This document shows positions 46,420-58,614 of a stretch of DNA of 64,000 bases, piece after piece; position 1 is the first letter of the stretch, and each line of letters opens with the position of its first letter. The translations under genes were made by a program, and so were the position numbers. A model generated the notes under the pieces. The model had not been told where the DNA came from. It saw nothing but the letters and a program-made list of their open reading frames with translations, and ran no database searches. The stretch is from Prosapia bicincta. Its lineage: Eukaryota; Arthropoda; Insecta; Hemiptera; Cercopidae. The stretch is from NCBI GenBank assembly GCA_036971475.1, contig JBAIZL010000001.1, forward strand, positions 284,478,425 to 284,542,424, read 5' to 3'.

Positions 46420-47110
46420 GCAAGTCGCTGGATACGCGTCTGCAATCAGATTACAGTAGCTTCTTAAACGACCCAGACCATAAACAACTAAATTGTATTT
46501 TCTACTTAAGAATTGTATTAGTTTTAAGTATTAAAAAATACTTGAGTTCAGTTAGGTAACTATTGTGTAGGAGACATTCTTTTTTTGTTTTGTAATTATT
46601 TTGTAGTCGTTGTTGTTAAAGATATTTAAGGGGCAAATTAAACTAGAGTCTGTCACCTAAAAGTCTGTTATTTTATATTACCTATTTAAAAGTTTCTCCG
46701 AAGGTTATATTTAGGTAGTTTCAGGTAGTTTTAATGTTTTCTTGTGTTTATTAGAAATAAAAGGTAACTGAACTAAACCATAAATAAATAAATAATTATG
46801 GTAAACGAAGAGTGAGACTATATATATAAATATATGAAGTTAATATATTACTATTGCAAATACTTTTATCCACCACTAAGTGCAATAATTTTACCTTGTA
46901 CCTAGTAACGTCATTTGACCATTGTCGAATCAAGAGTGATTATAATTGTCCTGTAATCAAGCTCCGACTATTATGTTAATCCTAAAACGTCATTCAGTAA
47001 AATAACTATTAGGTCTACTGAAAACTTATGTTATTAATGGTTTCATTACCATTAAGATAGTCTTTGTATGACTGCTTATGTAAATGCGGTTTTGATACTG
47101 AACGACCAAG
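46420..47110. other. No recognised gene
   Basis: AT-rich flank upstream of the LINE. Confidence 0.5.
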
Positions 47111-47139
47111 ATATTAAGTTTAATGGTGTGCTCGAATTC

Positions 47140-47695
47140 GCGTAGATTACGGGCCGGAATACCTCAGCGCTCGGCCTTAGTCCTCATTTATTTCTTGTTT
47201 ACATGAACAAAATACACTCCCACATCTATTCAAATACCAAAATTGCCTACTATGGTGATGGCATTGCAATCTGGCACTCACAGAAACCTGAGGTGGCCCT
47301 AAACGATACACTGAGGAACATTGCGACATGGAGGAAGAATCTCAAACTATCTATCAAACTTGACAAAGCCAACTTCTGTGTCGTTCCTATCAGACAGAAA
47401 ATATAGAAGTAAATTTAATACTGACATCAAAATCAATGATTCTCTCATCAAAAGGAAAGAATTTCTTACTTACCTCGGCGTTACCCTGGATCCAAAACTT
47501 CGCTTCACAAAGCACTTCGAAAACACTCTAACAAAGCCCTGAGTAAGTTAAACATTCTCAAAAAACTATGTGGAACTACGAGCGGATCAAGACCTATAAA
47601 TGTAAAAAGTGCATATTGCACCACCATTAGACCTGTGCTTGAATACGCCGCCCCGATATAGAACTCCAACACAGAGCATCAACAATCAATATAGG
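47140..47695 (+). pseudogene. LINE reverse transcriptase remnant
   Basis: RT copies the element RNA into DNA at the target. Visible blocks are GIPQRSALVLIYFLF (the family's Gly-x-Pro-Gln-Gly-Ser-x-Leu-Ser-Pro-x-Leu-Phe, with Gly to Arg and Pro lost), a frame break, then KIHSHIYSNTKIAYYGDGIA, where the catalytic Tyr/Phe-Ala-Asp-Asp has become Tyr-Gly-Asp-Gly. The post-catalytic TWRKNLKLSIKLDKANF follows, and, after another shift at ~47400, FLTYLGVTLDPKLRF and the thumb block ending RPVLEYAAPI. At least two frameshifts and a lost second catalytic Asp show that it is dead. The reading frame is interrupted soon afterwards by the minisatellite. Confidence 0.75.
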
Positions 47696-47746
47696 CGGAG
47701 TTCCCTCAACCAAAAATCAATAGGCTGAACAAGAATGTGTCTTACC

Positions 47747-49087
47747 TATTCTTGAGAGCATACGCAGTCTTTACAATATCAGACTAAGCACCACTAAGCA
47801 TACGCAGTCTTAACAGTATCAGACTAAGCACCACTAAGATACGCAGTCTTTACACCATCAGACTAAGCACCACCAAACAGACGTAGTCTTTACACCATCA
47901 GACTAAGCACCACTAAGCAGACGCAGTTTTTACACCATCAGACTAAGCACCACTAAGATACGCAGTCTTTACACTATCAGACTCAGCACCACTGAGATAC
48001 GCAGTCTTTACACCATCAGACTGAGCACCACCAAGCAGACGTAGTATTTACACCATCAGACTAAGCACCACTAAGCAGACGCAGTCTTTACACCATCAGA
48101 CTAAGCACCACTAAGCAGACGCAGTCTTTACACCATCAGACTAAACACCACTAAGCAGACGCAGTCTTTACACCATCAGACTAAGCACCACTAAGCAGAC
48201 GCAGTTTTTACACCATCAGACTAAGCACCACTAAGATACGCAGTCTTTACACTATCAGACTCAGCACCACTGACATACGCAGTCTTTACACCATCAGACT
48301 AAGCACCACCAAGCAGACGTAGTCTTTACACCATCAGACTAAGCACCACTAAGCAGACGCAGTTTTTACACCATCAGACTAAGCACCACTAAGATACGCA
48401 GTCTTTACACTATCAGACTCAGCACCACTGAGATACGCAGTCTTTACACCATCAGACTAAGCACCACCAAGCAGACGTAGTCTTTACACCATCAGACTAA
48501 GCACCACTAAGCAGACGCAGTCTTTACACCATCAGACTAAGCACCACTAAGCAGACGCAGTCTTTACACCATCAGAATAAGCACCACTAAGCAGACATAG
48601 TCTTTACACTATCAGACTAAGAACCACTAAGCAGACGCAGTCTTTACAACATCAGACTAAGCATCACTAAGATACGCAGTCTTTACACTATCAGACTAAG
48701 CACCACTAAGCAGACGCAGTCTTTACAACATCAGACTAAGCATCACTAAGATACGCAGTCTTTACACCATTAGACTAAGCACCACCAAGCAGACGCAGTC
48801 TTTACACTATCAGACTAAGCACCACTAAGCAGATATAGTCTTTACACTATCAGACTAAGCACCACTAAGCAGATATAGTATTTACACTATCAGACTAAGC
48901 ACCACTAAGCATACGCAGTCTTAACACTATCAGACTAAGCACCACTAAGCAGACATAGTCTTCACACTATCAGACTAAGCACCACTAAGCATACGCAGTT
49001 TTAACATTATCAGACTAAGCACCACTAAGCAGACACAGTCTTAACACTATCAGACTAAACACCACTAAGCAGACGTAGTCATTCCAT
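47747..49087. repeat. 39/40-bp minisatellite inside the LINE, ~33 units
   Basis: Units contain GCAGTCTTTACACCATCAG followed by ACTAAGCACCACTAAG and either CAGAC (40 bp) or ATAC (39 bp). The first unit continues the LINE reading frame (ESIRSLYNIRLSTTK), so the array grew from LINE coding sequence. A variant pair (CTCAGCACCACTGA) recurs at 47981, 48259 and 48418, the last two 159 bp apart, indicating four-unit higher-order copying. The unit length is not a multiple of three, so the array destroys the frame. Confidence 0.95.
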
Positions 49088-49089
49088 TA

Positions 49090-50013
49090 TCAAGGTCACC
49101 AATTGACTCCGCAGTAACAATATGGATCATATCTAAACCAGAGTATTCCATAAATAAAACTCATTTATACTAAAAAAAATTGTCTACTCTCCAGCTTGAT
49201 CGAGACATCAGAAGACTAACTAATTTGGAACATTCATCCCTGAATTTTTTTCGGTAGTCTCTCTACATTTCTGAAAACCACTAAGAAAAACGAGGGTGAG
49301 CTTGAACCTATTGCAACCTAGTTCAAAACAGAAGACCAAAATATTCTGAGACAAAAGGCCTTGAAACGACTTAAAAGCTCTCCCAGGGTAACTCGGCAAT
49401 TGCATCGGCTGATGGTTCCTCAGATGAAAAAGGAAGGTGCAGGCTTCTTTCTTCTTCCAGATGGAAGTAAACTCAATTGCAAAAAGAATACAGGCTTGAT
49501 TGCCTCAAATTTCACCAGCAAGCTTTTGGCGATTTAGGCGATTTCTGTCACTTTCTACCTAATTGGCTCTATTGTTTCAGCTCTAACAATTAGGAATAGT
49601 AATTTTATCTGGTTGGAAATCTACCTTGGAAGCAATAGCAAACGTTGACACAAACATCACCTCTGCGATAAATGTACTGCTTCAGAGTCTGCACTGTAAA
49701 GGTAAATCAAGTCATCTACAAAGGATCCCACCACACGTAAACATTGAAGGTAATGAGTGTGGCGACTTATTTGCCAATGAAGTCCGCGAAAACGATCAAC
49801 CGGGTAACACTATTACACTTGGAGATGGCCCAAAAGAGACAGTCAGTGATTGCAAGACTAAGAACTAATCATTTTAGAAGGAGAAGAATCTCCCAGACAA
49901 GACCAGGGCATACGTTCCCTACAGAAACTGTCCACCTGATGTCAGTCTTCAAGTGCCCAACATTCACACAGCATATTTTGAAATTGGGAATTGTTTCATT
50001 TGAGACTATCTAA
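49090..50013 (+). pseudogene. LINE RNase H domain and C-terminus remnant
   Basis: Some I/Jockey-group LINEs carry an RNase H that removes template RNA. Here the first catalytic Asp is visible in LLPDGSKLNCKKNTGLIA (49460-49515), the usual Thr-Asp-Gly-Ser block with Thr to Pro. The second motif reads VILSGWKSTLEAI, where Ser-Asp-Ser has become Ser-Gly-Trp, losing an active-site Asp. The third block is HLQRIPPHVNIEGNECGDLF (from ~49713), the family's Trp-x-Pro-Ser-His-x-x-x-x-Gly-Asn-Glu-x-Ala-Asp with Trp to Arg and Ala to Gly but the final Asp kept. A Cys-containing segment (SVFKCPTFTQHIL) follows. Several frameshifts and stops make it non-functional. Confidence 0.7.
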
Positions 50014-50119
50014 GACCTGGTCTTCAGCCAAAAGGCACCGGAGATTCCTGCTGCTACGTCCGGACTTTTGAAATGATCTAAAACTCCTTAGACACGAAAA
50101 CAACAACAACCAAAGATGT

Positions 50120-52330
50120 TAAAATTAATAGAGACTATTTAATAGTAATTTTTCTTACAGCTATTAGACTGAAGTTTATACTTAAGTTAATACTTTTATG
50201 ACATGATAATCTACATCTTCAAACTAATAAATTTTTAAATTATTCGAATTGAAACATTAACCTAAGATCGTCTGTAGTGTAATTATTGTTTGCAATTTAC
50301 TTGTAATTGTTTTTGTGGATCTTGTCAAAACTCAGGATAAATTTAAACGGATGTTTATGTGAGTGTTTGATCTGACTTTATTGTAGCGGAAAATAATGAA
50401 CACATTTATTATAAATAGAATTATTGTGTTAACTTTTCAAGGCTAGAGCAAAGTTTTATTTATGAATTTAGATAAGTTGTTTATATAAAATTAAATTTAA
50501 TAATTTTAAACTTAAATAAAATATTAATAAATGAAACTTTTCTTACTTAATTATTCGGAATGTGCTTTCGATTATTGGATAGTTTGATTACACTTCAATA
50601 ATGAAATATTCTAAAACTGGCTCCCCTGAAGAATACGTTATAGGTATTTTTTAACAATTCTTAGGGTTTTTTTATAAAAGAATTTCGTACCGATTTCGTA
50701 CTGTCGTTTCTGATAAATATCTTTTCTTGTTATCACAAGTCATAAAACTACTTTCAAAGTAATTATCCTGGTAGACATTCGATCCAGATAGGAAACGTAT
50801 CTACTTTAGACACGTGGCTTTATAATCCCCCTTATTTCCTCTATACTGTGGGTTTACGTGTCTTTTCCTCCTGAGGGCTTGAACTACAAAATAACTTGAA
50901 GTTCTAATACAATGTAACTAATCCATAATAATATTATTATTATTTGCACATTTATAAAACGGTTTTTTATATATAAACTTTTATAATTTAAATACTTAAA
51001 TTAAATTAAAACTAATTACAAAACACACTTCAATCATTATTTACTTTAAATTGTCTATTTATAGTAAGGATTGAGCAGTGATGCAGGCCATGTACTGTTC
51101 ATATATTTAAAATTTAATCTTCTGATGTAAAAAAATTGATTCCTCACATAAAGGTTTATCTTACGAAAAGATGTGAACAAATTTTCAGTTTTAGAAAATA
51201 CAGTTTTGCTAGAAGCAAATACGTCAGAGTATAAAAGACATGACAAATAAAACGCGAAAGTCATCAATGTTACTAACTAAATAGAGTTAAATAAACAACT
51301 TTTATCACGATACCATGCTTAAGCATTTAGATGATATTTGAATAGGCTATTTAATTTAGAAATATGCCTCCAACAAAACATATTCAGGTAAACTTATATT
51401 TTTAACGTAATGAATATTCTAAATTATAGTAATAATTAAGATGGTTTTAAATTTATTTATTCTATTATCTTTTATAAATTAAATATTTGCGTGGCATTTA
51501 ATTAATAAAACCCACTAAAATTATCAATTTAAAACTTTCTCTTTATTGCAATTGTAGTATAAAATAGACCATTAGCTATGTAGCTTCGCGTGTGTTGGTA
51601 CTTTGGAGTTGTATTTAAACTTTTAACCTATTTATTGTTTGTTACGACTTTCATTAAAAATATATGTATTTTTCATTTCTTATTTCATTCCAAGTGTTGT
51701 CTTTTTGTTAAACAATTGCTCCTTCTTACTAATAATCCACTTTTTACAAGTTTTAAAGATTTGTTTGTATTACTCGGTAAATATACCAAACACTTTACAT
51801 AAAAGTGAAATAATTACCCAAGAACCGGAATCAGACTGCGTAAATCGTTTGGCTTTGTCGAGCAAAGGAAACGAAGCAGTGCTTAGCAATAACTAATGCC
51901 AGACAGTAGCGAAGCGGCTTCCTGTCTCAAGCGATATTTTTGTAACTAGAGAAATATTAAGGAAATATAAAATAAAAATTATTAACTACAATTGTTTAAC
52001 ATGTATAACATGAATAAACCATAACTTCTTTTTGTAACCGCCAGTGTTTTTGCAAAGTTTTACAAGCCTAAGTAGTTTCAAAGAAAAAATTGCAGACTTT
52101 TGCATTTTTAGCTTTAGTCATGGAAACATTTTTTATAATGTTCGATCAGCAGATAATACTGGTTGTACAAAAGCAATAAACATAAGTGGCATATTTGTAA
52201 TTATTATACAATTAAAAAAACCCTTGCTTTAAATATTTACACAACCTTTATGTATAAAAACGTGGAGCAATGTGGTGTAATATTTTAATTATTAATAAAT
52301 AAAACCTCTTAGACCCAAAAAGCTTTTTAT
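50120..52330. other. No recognised gene
   Basis: AT-rich; frames at 51055-51267, 51590-51896 and 52044-52232 are Phe/Leu/Ile-rich and unsupported. Confidence 0.5.
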
Positions 52331-52384
52331 TTATGTCCTAATGTACATTTCAATTGCAAAGCAATCATCTTCAGAAGAAGTTAC
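52310..52384 (-). mobile_element. Penelope-like 3' end
   Basis: Minus-strand hammerhead-like motif followed by GGACATAAATAAAAAGCTTT, similar in form (AT-rich, AATAAA-bearing) to tails at other Penelope ends. Confidence 0.5.
52336..52378 (-). ncRNA. Hammerhead-like motif with intact core
   Basis: Minus strand: stem I TCTT with AGGA (one G-U), core CTGAAGA, extra T, stem II GATTGC/GCAATT (six pairs, one G-U, TTT loop), GAA, stem III palindrome ATGTACAT, T at the cleavage position. The position that differs from CTGATGA is the variable one of the hammerhead core, so the motif may be active. Confidence 0.6.
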
Positions 52385-52674
52385 TACAACACTAACTCTC
52401 ATTAATACCATACTCTTGGAAAATAGGAGATTTTATTTTCCAATTGTTATTCAAAATATTTCACAAAGTGTTCCACTGCAAAAGGAGATAAGCTATTCCT
52501 TTACAGTGGTTCCCTATAACCGTAACATAAAATTAGCTATTCCTCATAGGTGTTTTTCATTCTTTGGTTTATAAAATTAATTGTTAAATAGAAAATAATT
52601 TTGTGTCTTTTTTATTAATACCATATACTTTTGAAATCGAAATGCACATCAGAACCTAAAAAAAGTGTTTGTGG

Positions 52675-52755
52675 TTTATTAGTCTTTATTTATTTATAAT
52701 TTTTAAGTAAGCTTTATGTATATTTTCTGACACTGTTACCATCATCAGAAGTTTA
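52675..52755 (-). mobile_element. Degraded Penelope-like 3' end
   Basis: Minus strand CTTCTGATGATGGTAACAGT, then AGAAAATATACATA and AAGCTTAC. Core CTGATGA, GAA, a near-palindrome ATATACAT and stem I CTT/AAG can be placed, but stem II does not close. Probably a decayed relative of the motif at 52336-52378. Confidence 0.35.
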
Positions 52756-52759
52756 CAAA

Positions 52760-53930
52760 AATATTTTTTATAAATATGTTTGCAACTTTTAGTAGAAAAA
52801 TATGAAAATGTCAAAATAATTCCGAGCACAAACAATTTCGAAATAATTCATCTTCTTAGAAAATTTCTTTTTTTTAATGATTTCATTTTAATTCGATACC
52901 AGTTCATAGTTCGAAGTATCTAACTAAAAAATAAACGATACTTTGAGAAGCATTTAAAGAAAAAATGTTTTCTGATATTGTTTTGATATTATTCTCGTCA
53001 TTTCCGAGTGATCTGATTTATTTTGCCACCTTATCACGCTTCCGTTTTCCAGCCGTAGTTCGTTCATTTCCTTAGTTGTTCACGTTAATAAACCATTTTG
53101 TCTTTGAATATTTTCAAGTCAATTACCTTATCTTCTCAATACCAGTAGAAAGGATTGACAATACAGACATTACAAGAAAGAAACACTTCTTTTGTTTAAG
53201 ATTTCCTTTTTGTTTTTATTTGCCCGACCTTATCTCAGTACCCTGTATAGTTATAATAATCAACTGAGTATTTCTAAAATGGATGTTGCATACTTAAGGA
53301 ATTTTAAAAGTTTTAGTTCATATTAATAGTTTAAGTCGAACTATATCAGAAATAAAATCAAAATATGTCCCCTATTTTCTATCTTATGACAAAATAGTGA
53401 ATTTGAAAATAAAGCATCACTTAAATTTTTTAATAGAAATCGCATACAAATTATTATGTTCTCAACAGAGTGTTTAATTTTTGTTTGGTTATTAACTTTG
53501 CAATCAAAAAGTACACGAGTACTTTTAAAAAAAGGTTTTGTAGTTAAGTGGTTTTATTTAGGCTTTCTTGAATATTTGTTATTTAAATCGTTGCTAAAAT
53601 TAAAATTATTCTACCTAAGACATTAATTACGCTTGGTAGTATAACGTATGCTAATGCGAGCATGCGTGTACTCTAATATCACTTATAGAAAAGAAGCTAG
53701 TCCCCGTTGTTTGTTGAAAACATGATTTGCTCTTCCGCTGTAAAGACGAGGCAAATCGACAAAACTAGTTAATCAAATTACCACCGAAAGTACGAAGTTC
53801 AAGTCGGAGATCTTAAAGCCCAATTGCAAAGTTCCAACTGAATTAAGAACGACACAAACTTGGTCAACTTGCATATGTTCTTAATGCACAAGTTTTATAC
53901 ACCTTTCTCAACCAACCTGAGAGTGTATAC
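52760..53930. other. No recognised gene
   Basis: AT-rich; no supported features. Confidence 0.5.
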
Positions 53931-53934
53931 AATT

Positions 53935-54290
53935 GCTTCTTTTAGTTCCCACTTTTAGTCCACACTCTCCCATTTTATATATCTTGTTCTACTTTACAAT
54001 CGTTAATAAACTATTTTATACTCATTCACTCAAGTTCAAACACATTTTAGTGGACGACACTTGATGTTAATACAGTTTTTTCAATATTAATTCTTTAATT
54101 AAATTTAATAAATTAATTTTAATAACTAATTTTGCTTTCTATATTGTCACTTAATATTGTGATTATGACATAAATGTATATACGTATTTTTATTAATTGT
54201 AATTATTTAATTAAAAGTAACTAAAATAACACTCTTCTATGTTGACCTAAGTAGGAACTGACTTTAAAACTTTTTTTAATAGTTGAATTT
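53935..54290 (+). repeat. Interspersed repeat 'family A', plus orientation
   Basis: Shares CCACACTCTCCCATTTTATA, ATTCACTCAAGTTCAAACAC and AGTAACTAAAATAACA with the copy at 9105-9565, in the same order and orientation. Confidence 0.6.
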
Positions 54291-54294
54291 TATG

Positions 54295-54980
54295 CACTAC
54301 GAAGGAGGAGCTTTTAAACCTATATTTTTATAAAATGTTTAAAATATTTTAATAAAATACTAATGTAACCACTAACAATGAATAGAATTTATTATTGTCA
54401 AAATACAAAACATGTGTTCTAGAGAATATCGTGTGTAAAATGACAGGGTAGTCACGTGACCTGCCCAAGGTTTACGACACACCCTCTACGTAGGTAATAC
54501 TCAGAGATTCCTTATCACCATAGATCTAGTGCTTAGGCAAGCAATTGATGTATTTTATTAGTGCCGTGCTGTTAATGGCTCTATTAGTGACGTATAAAGC
54601 ACCGTCTAATGTAATGACAACTTAAAATATCACACGGTTGCACGCAGTGGGGTGAAACAGTTCTTTTCACTCACCTGATTCCTTGTAAACGTCTTATTTT
54701 CAAATATTTTGTCACTTGAATTTAACAATTTAAAAATTGTTGAAAAACTTGATTGATAGTTTTAATCCATTTTAACAACAACATTACTTTGATTTGCAAC
54801 ATTAAAGGTACTGTTATTAATACAGCACATTTGAAATGTAAAATTTATTATGTTTCTAAGATTCAAATTCTAAATTATTTATATACTTTACACAAAACAT
54901 AAATGGCTTTATCCTTATCGGCGATCCCGACAGGAATGGGTTGACCCATGTAAACCCATCCCACGAAGAAGGTTCTGCCA
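54295..54980. other. No recognised gene
   Basis: No supported frames or elements. Confidence 0.5.
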
Positions 54981-54989
54981 TTGAAAAGG

Positions 54990-55955
54990 ATCTCTAATGA
55001 AAGGGTTCTACCATGGAAGGGTTCCCATGAAAAGCTATCCCACAAAAGGGCTATCTCATGAAAAAGTCTTTCATGAAACAGCTCTTCTATGAAAGAGTGT
55101 CCAATGAAAGGGCTCTCCTGTGAAAAGGATCTCCCTTGAAATAGCTCTCTCATGAAAGGATTATCCCTGAAAAGGATTTCTCATGAAAAGCAATCCCACG
55201 CAAGAGCTTTCTCATGAAAATTTTCCAAGAAAGAGCTCTGACACGACAGAGTGTTCCTTTGAATGGGCTCTCCTGTGAAACGGCTTTCCGATGAAAGGAC
55301 TCTCCCATGAAATAACTTTCTCATGAAAGAGTTCTCCAATGAAAAGAATCTTATGAAAAGCTATTCCACGAACGGCCTCAAGCATGAAAAAGTCTTCCAC
55401 GAAAGAGCTCTGGCGTGAAATAGAATCCCATGAAAGGGCTCTCCTGGAAAGGGCTTTTCCATGAAAGGACTTACCCATGAAATAACTTTCTTATGAAAGA
55501 GTTCTCCCATGAAAAGTATCTTATGAAAAGCTATTCCACGAACGACCTCCCGCATGAAAATGTCTTCCACGAAAGAGCTCTGGCATGAAATAGAATCCCA
55601 TTAAAGGGCTCTCCTGGAAAGGGCTTTTCCATGAAAGGACTTACCCATGAAATAACTTTCTTATGAAAGAGTTCTCCCATGAAAAGTATCTTATGAAAAG
55701 CTATTCCACGAACGACCTCCCGCATGAAACCGTCTTCCACGAAAGAGCTCTGGCATGAAACAGTGTTCCATGAAAGGGCTCTCCTGTGAAAAGGCTTTCC
55801 CATCAAAAAACTCTCCCATGAAATAACTTTCTCATGAAAGAGTTCTCCAATGAAAAGAATCTTATGAAAAGCTATTCCACGAACGACCTCCCGCATGAAA
55901 ATGTCTTCCACGGAAGAGCTTTGCATGAAATAGTGTTCCATGAAAGGGCTTGGTG
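54990..55955. repeat. ~17-bp minisatellite with 170-bp higher-order unit
   Basis: Basic unit of the form CCATGAAAGGGCTCTCC. From ~55370 on, ten basic units form a 170-bp higher-order unit: ATTCCACGAACG(A)CCTC begins at about 55363, 55533, 55703 and 55874. The left part (54990-55200) is more diverged and lacks the higher order. The minus strand stays open for up to 159 codons (55531-56010) with repeats such as MREVVRGIAFHKIL and GELFHEKVISW, but 170 is not a multiple of three, so the protein repeat changes frame and is best read as a by-product. Confidence 0.93.
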
Positions 55956-55959
55956 TAAA

Positions 55960-57205
55960 TAGACAGTATTTTATCTCTAATATATTGACATATTGCCATA
56001 TTTGTATCAATAATCTTAGTTGGTTACAGACTTATTTTGGATCTTGGTTTTAGGCACTCCTTTCTTACTACAAGAAGAGTTGTTGCAAACATCTTACGTT
56101 ATCGATACTAATATTTTCCTTTTGCCATGAGGTACTTATAATTAACCTTTTTCTACTAAATTTATTATGTAAATATATATATATATATATATTATAACAT
56201 AAAGTACGAGGCTTTAGATTAAATTAAGTTAGTTGCTAAAATAATCATTTACAGGATTAAAAAGAAAAGACACAAATAGTTTTCTAGTGCGGACAAAGCA
56301 GGTACAATGTTATTATCCTTTCCAGGAAAGCTATAAGTTGAGTCCGGTAAATTGACAATAGAGGGTTTAAAGCTTGTTAATACAGGAAATCCAGCGGCCG
56401 ATATAGTCATGGGAAAATAACCGTGTACCGTTAGGTTTAGCTAATTGTAGAACTGTGGGAAACTTACAAAGAACGTATTGGTGGTAGTGGGAGAGATTAG
56501 GTTTTTAATAAATACTAAATGATCGGAAGTTTAGGGGGAAGTTTGAGGAGAGTCTCAGAGGAAGACGGATTGGTGGGGACCAAGATGGAAGTGTTGTAAA
56601 GGGAGAAATTGATTAAATTAAGTAAAGAGTTTTTTTTAAAGTAAATTTTAAAAAGTTCGATGTAAAAGTTTTTTTTTAGAAATATAAAGTAAGTTTTTTT
56701 GTGTCAAGTGTAAGCGCTGAGGTGAACAAAGCCAGGATTCAATGGACTCTTCAGAACAATAAGTATTATTTGAATATAAGTGTAGCCAACAGACATCTAT
56801 CTTTTAGTTCAAAACAAATTTTAATTTCATCAAAATTTATAAAAATTATTCTAGTTTCGCCATTTCTAATTTAAAAGCAAAGTTCCCGTAATAGCAACCC
56901 CGAGAGCAAGAATAAAATTTTAATACTGTTTTTTTTTCTATGTTATTCTATTAGAAATCTAAAGCCTCAGAAGTCCACCTTTTATCATTGTAATTTTAGT
57001 TAAGATATCAATCCTGTCACTGCACAATATTAATATAAATTTGGAATAATGTGTAGAGTTAATTGAAGAGAATAAATGCAAGTGATGTTTAAAAATTGAT
57101 AAGATTGTTAATTCTTTTATAAACCTGAAGGTGTGACATTAATAGGTAAGGTAAATAAATAGCATTTAAAAATAAATTTAATTATAACAAAAGTTAAGTT
57201 ATAAT
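55960..57205. other. No recognised gene
   Basis: Short AT array at 56174-56193. A G-rich purine patch at 56460-56610 has no recognisable function. Confidence 0.45.
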
Positions 57206-57206
57206 A

Positions 57207-57223
57207 TATGTGTGTGTATGTGT

Positions 57224-57306
<83 letters not shown>

Positions 57307-57313
57307 CGCGCGA
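57207..57313. repeat. (GT)n(GC)n microsatellite
   Basis: About 90 bp of GT ending in a pure alternating GC run of ~14 bp (57298-57311), like the core of the array at 41627. Confidence 0.97.
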
Positions 57314-57319
57314 ATGCAT

Positions 57320-57900
57320 GTGTGAGGTAAACGTTGGCTATTACAATTCTGTTCTAATTTTATTATTGAGAGATCTAAATAGTTTATCAGACTATAATCC
57401 GAGACGACGTAAGGTTTTGAGCCAAGAGTATCTTTCCATATAGATCCTGTCAAATTGTTTTTCAAATATCAATATACCAAAGATCAAATATCAATGAAGA
57501 AATATACTTGCTGTGTCTCATAATATGGCATTGTTATTACACATTTCCTTTTTTAATAGTTATTCCTTTCTCTTTATGATTACCTTCAACATAATATGAC
57601 CGATTAGGTGTAGCAATAGTTTAAGCAGATTATTCTAAATAAAACTCGCTAAATAAACTCGAAAAATTCCTGAAGGGAAAATACTAGCTGAGGAATGATA
57701 CAAAAAGTAAAATAACTCTGAGATCTGCTCCATTGCTACTTAAAGTAAAATAAGAAAAAGCCTATACACCATTAGCTATTAAAAAATATTGCCTGGATGT
57801 AGCTCATATTTTTTCTTCGTTAGAAATAATTTTCAGTTGAAATATTTGAATGCACAATGAAATAACACTTTACACTGAATGCAATTTAAATAGTTTTCGA
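57320..57900. other. No recognised gene
   Basis: AT-rich, chance frames. Confidence 0.5.
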
Positions 57901-57904
57901 AAAT

Positions 57905-58110
57905 ATTTTAATGCCTTGTTTGATTCTTAATATAAACATCTTCATTTCTGTTAAGAATATTTGTATATATTTGAGTACCCTTTTCTGCCTTTCCAATTAT
58001 TACAATAGTTTCCTTTTTTTGACGCGTTTCGGAATAAATCCATTTTCAAAACTATGATAGTACTTTCACAGTGAAGTAATATTTACGTTTTGAAAACGCG
58101 TCAACAATGG
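57905..58110 (-). mobile_element. Penelope-like ends (ACGCGT type) in inverted pair
   Basis: On the minus strand 58021-58049 reads TTGAAAATGGATTTATTCCG and AAACGCGTC: stem II GGA/TCC, GAA, palindrome ACGCGT, C. On the plus strand 58092-58104 has GAAAACGCGTC, a shortened inverted copy. The heptamer TTGAAAA departs from CTGATGA at two fixed positions. 57930-57995 matches the hairpin arm at 42330-42395. Confidence 0.45.
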
Positions 58111-58600
58111 AAAGTCTTGTTTGTTTTTGTTTTTAATTGTTTTCTGGAATAAGAGTAGAAAAAATATTGAATAATTAATTATTTATGGTGTTAATATTCT
58201 TGCAGAAAAGTATTGTTGAGTTTAGCCCTTAGCGAGTGGTTATTCCTTGTTTTATCTGTTTCCCTTTGTCTTGTGCAACGATAATGGAGAGCTTCAATAG
58301 AGAGATTAAGTGAAAGATTCGCTTTGCGTGCACTTAGGGGTGTTATCGTATCAAACCACGTCACGCTATCATACTTCACCCCAAGTGTCTGGTGAAATGA
58401 CACACACATTATCCTGTTCTAGATATAACTTCACATTAATTTCAAAAGTAGACTATTGTAAACACGATCTTTTCTTTTGCTAAATTCATTTTATATTTAG
58501 TCTCCATTGCTTTTTGATTTTGGATGTATGAGTTTTACTATAGCGTCTCTAACATTATAAATGCATTGGAGAAAGTAATATAGCGAATCAAAAATACATC
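58110..58600. other. No recognised gene
   Basis: Nothing supported; minus frame 58191-58409 unrecognised. A run of 10 G follows at ~58605. Confidence 0.45.
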
Positions 58601-58614
58601 TTACGGGGGGGGGG

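Larger units (their letters stand above)
47115..50115 (+). mobile_element. LINE (I/Jockey-type with RNase H), 5'-truncated and split by a minisatellite
   Basis: The order is reverse transcriptase palm (47130-47690), minisatellite (47747-49087), connecting region, RNase H (49455-49870), then a C-terminal region ending in CACGAAAACAACAACAACC (to ~50113), the kind of short-repeat tail that ends I-clade LINEs. The element is less AT-rich than its surroundings. It lacks endonuclease and the N-terminal RT. Confidence 0.7.

Noticed and set aside
55212..56010. Repeat protein gene on the minus strand
   Set aside because: The 170-bp unit is not a multiple of three, so the repeat shifts frame each time; overlapping frames give similar peptides.
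57199..57465. Frames across the GT/GC array
   Set aside because: Simple-repeat translation extended by chance into the flanks.
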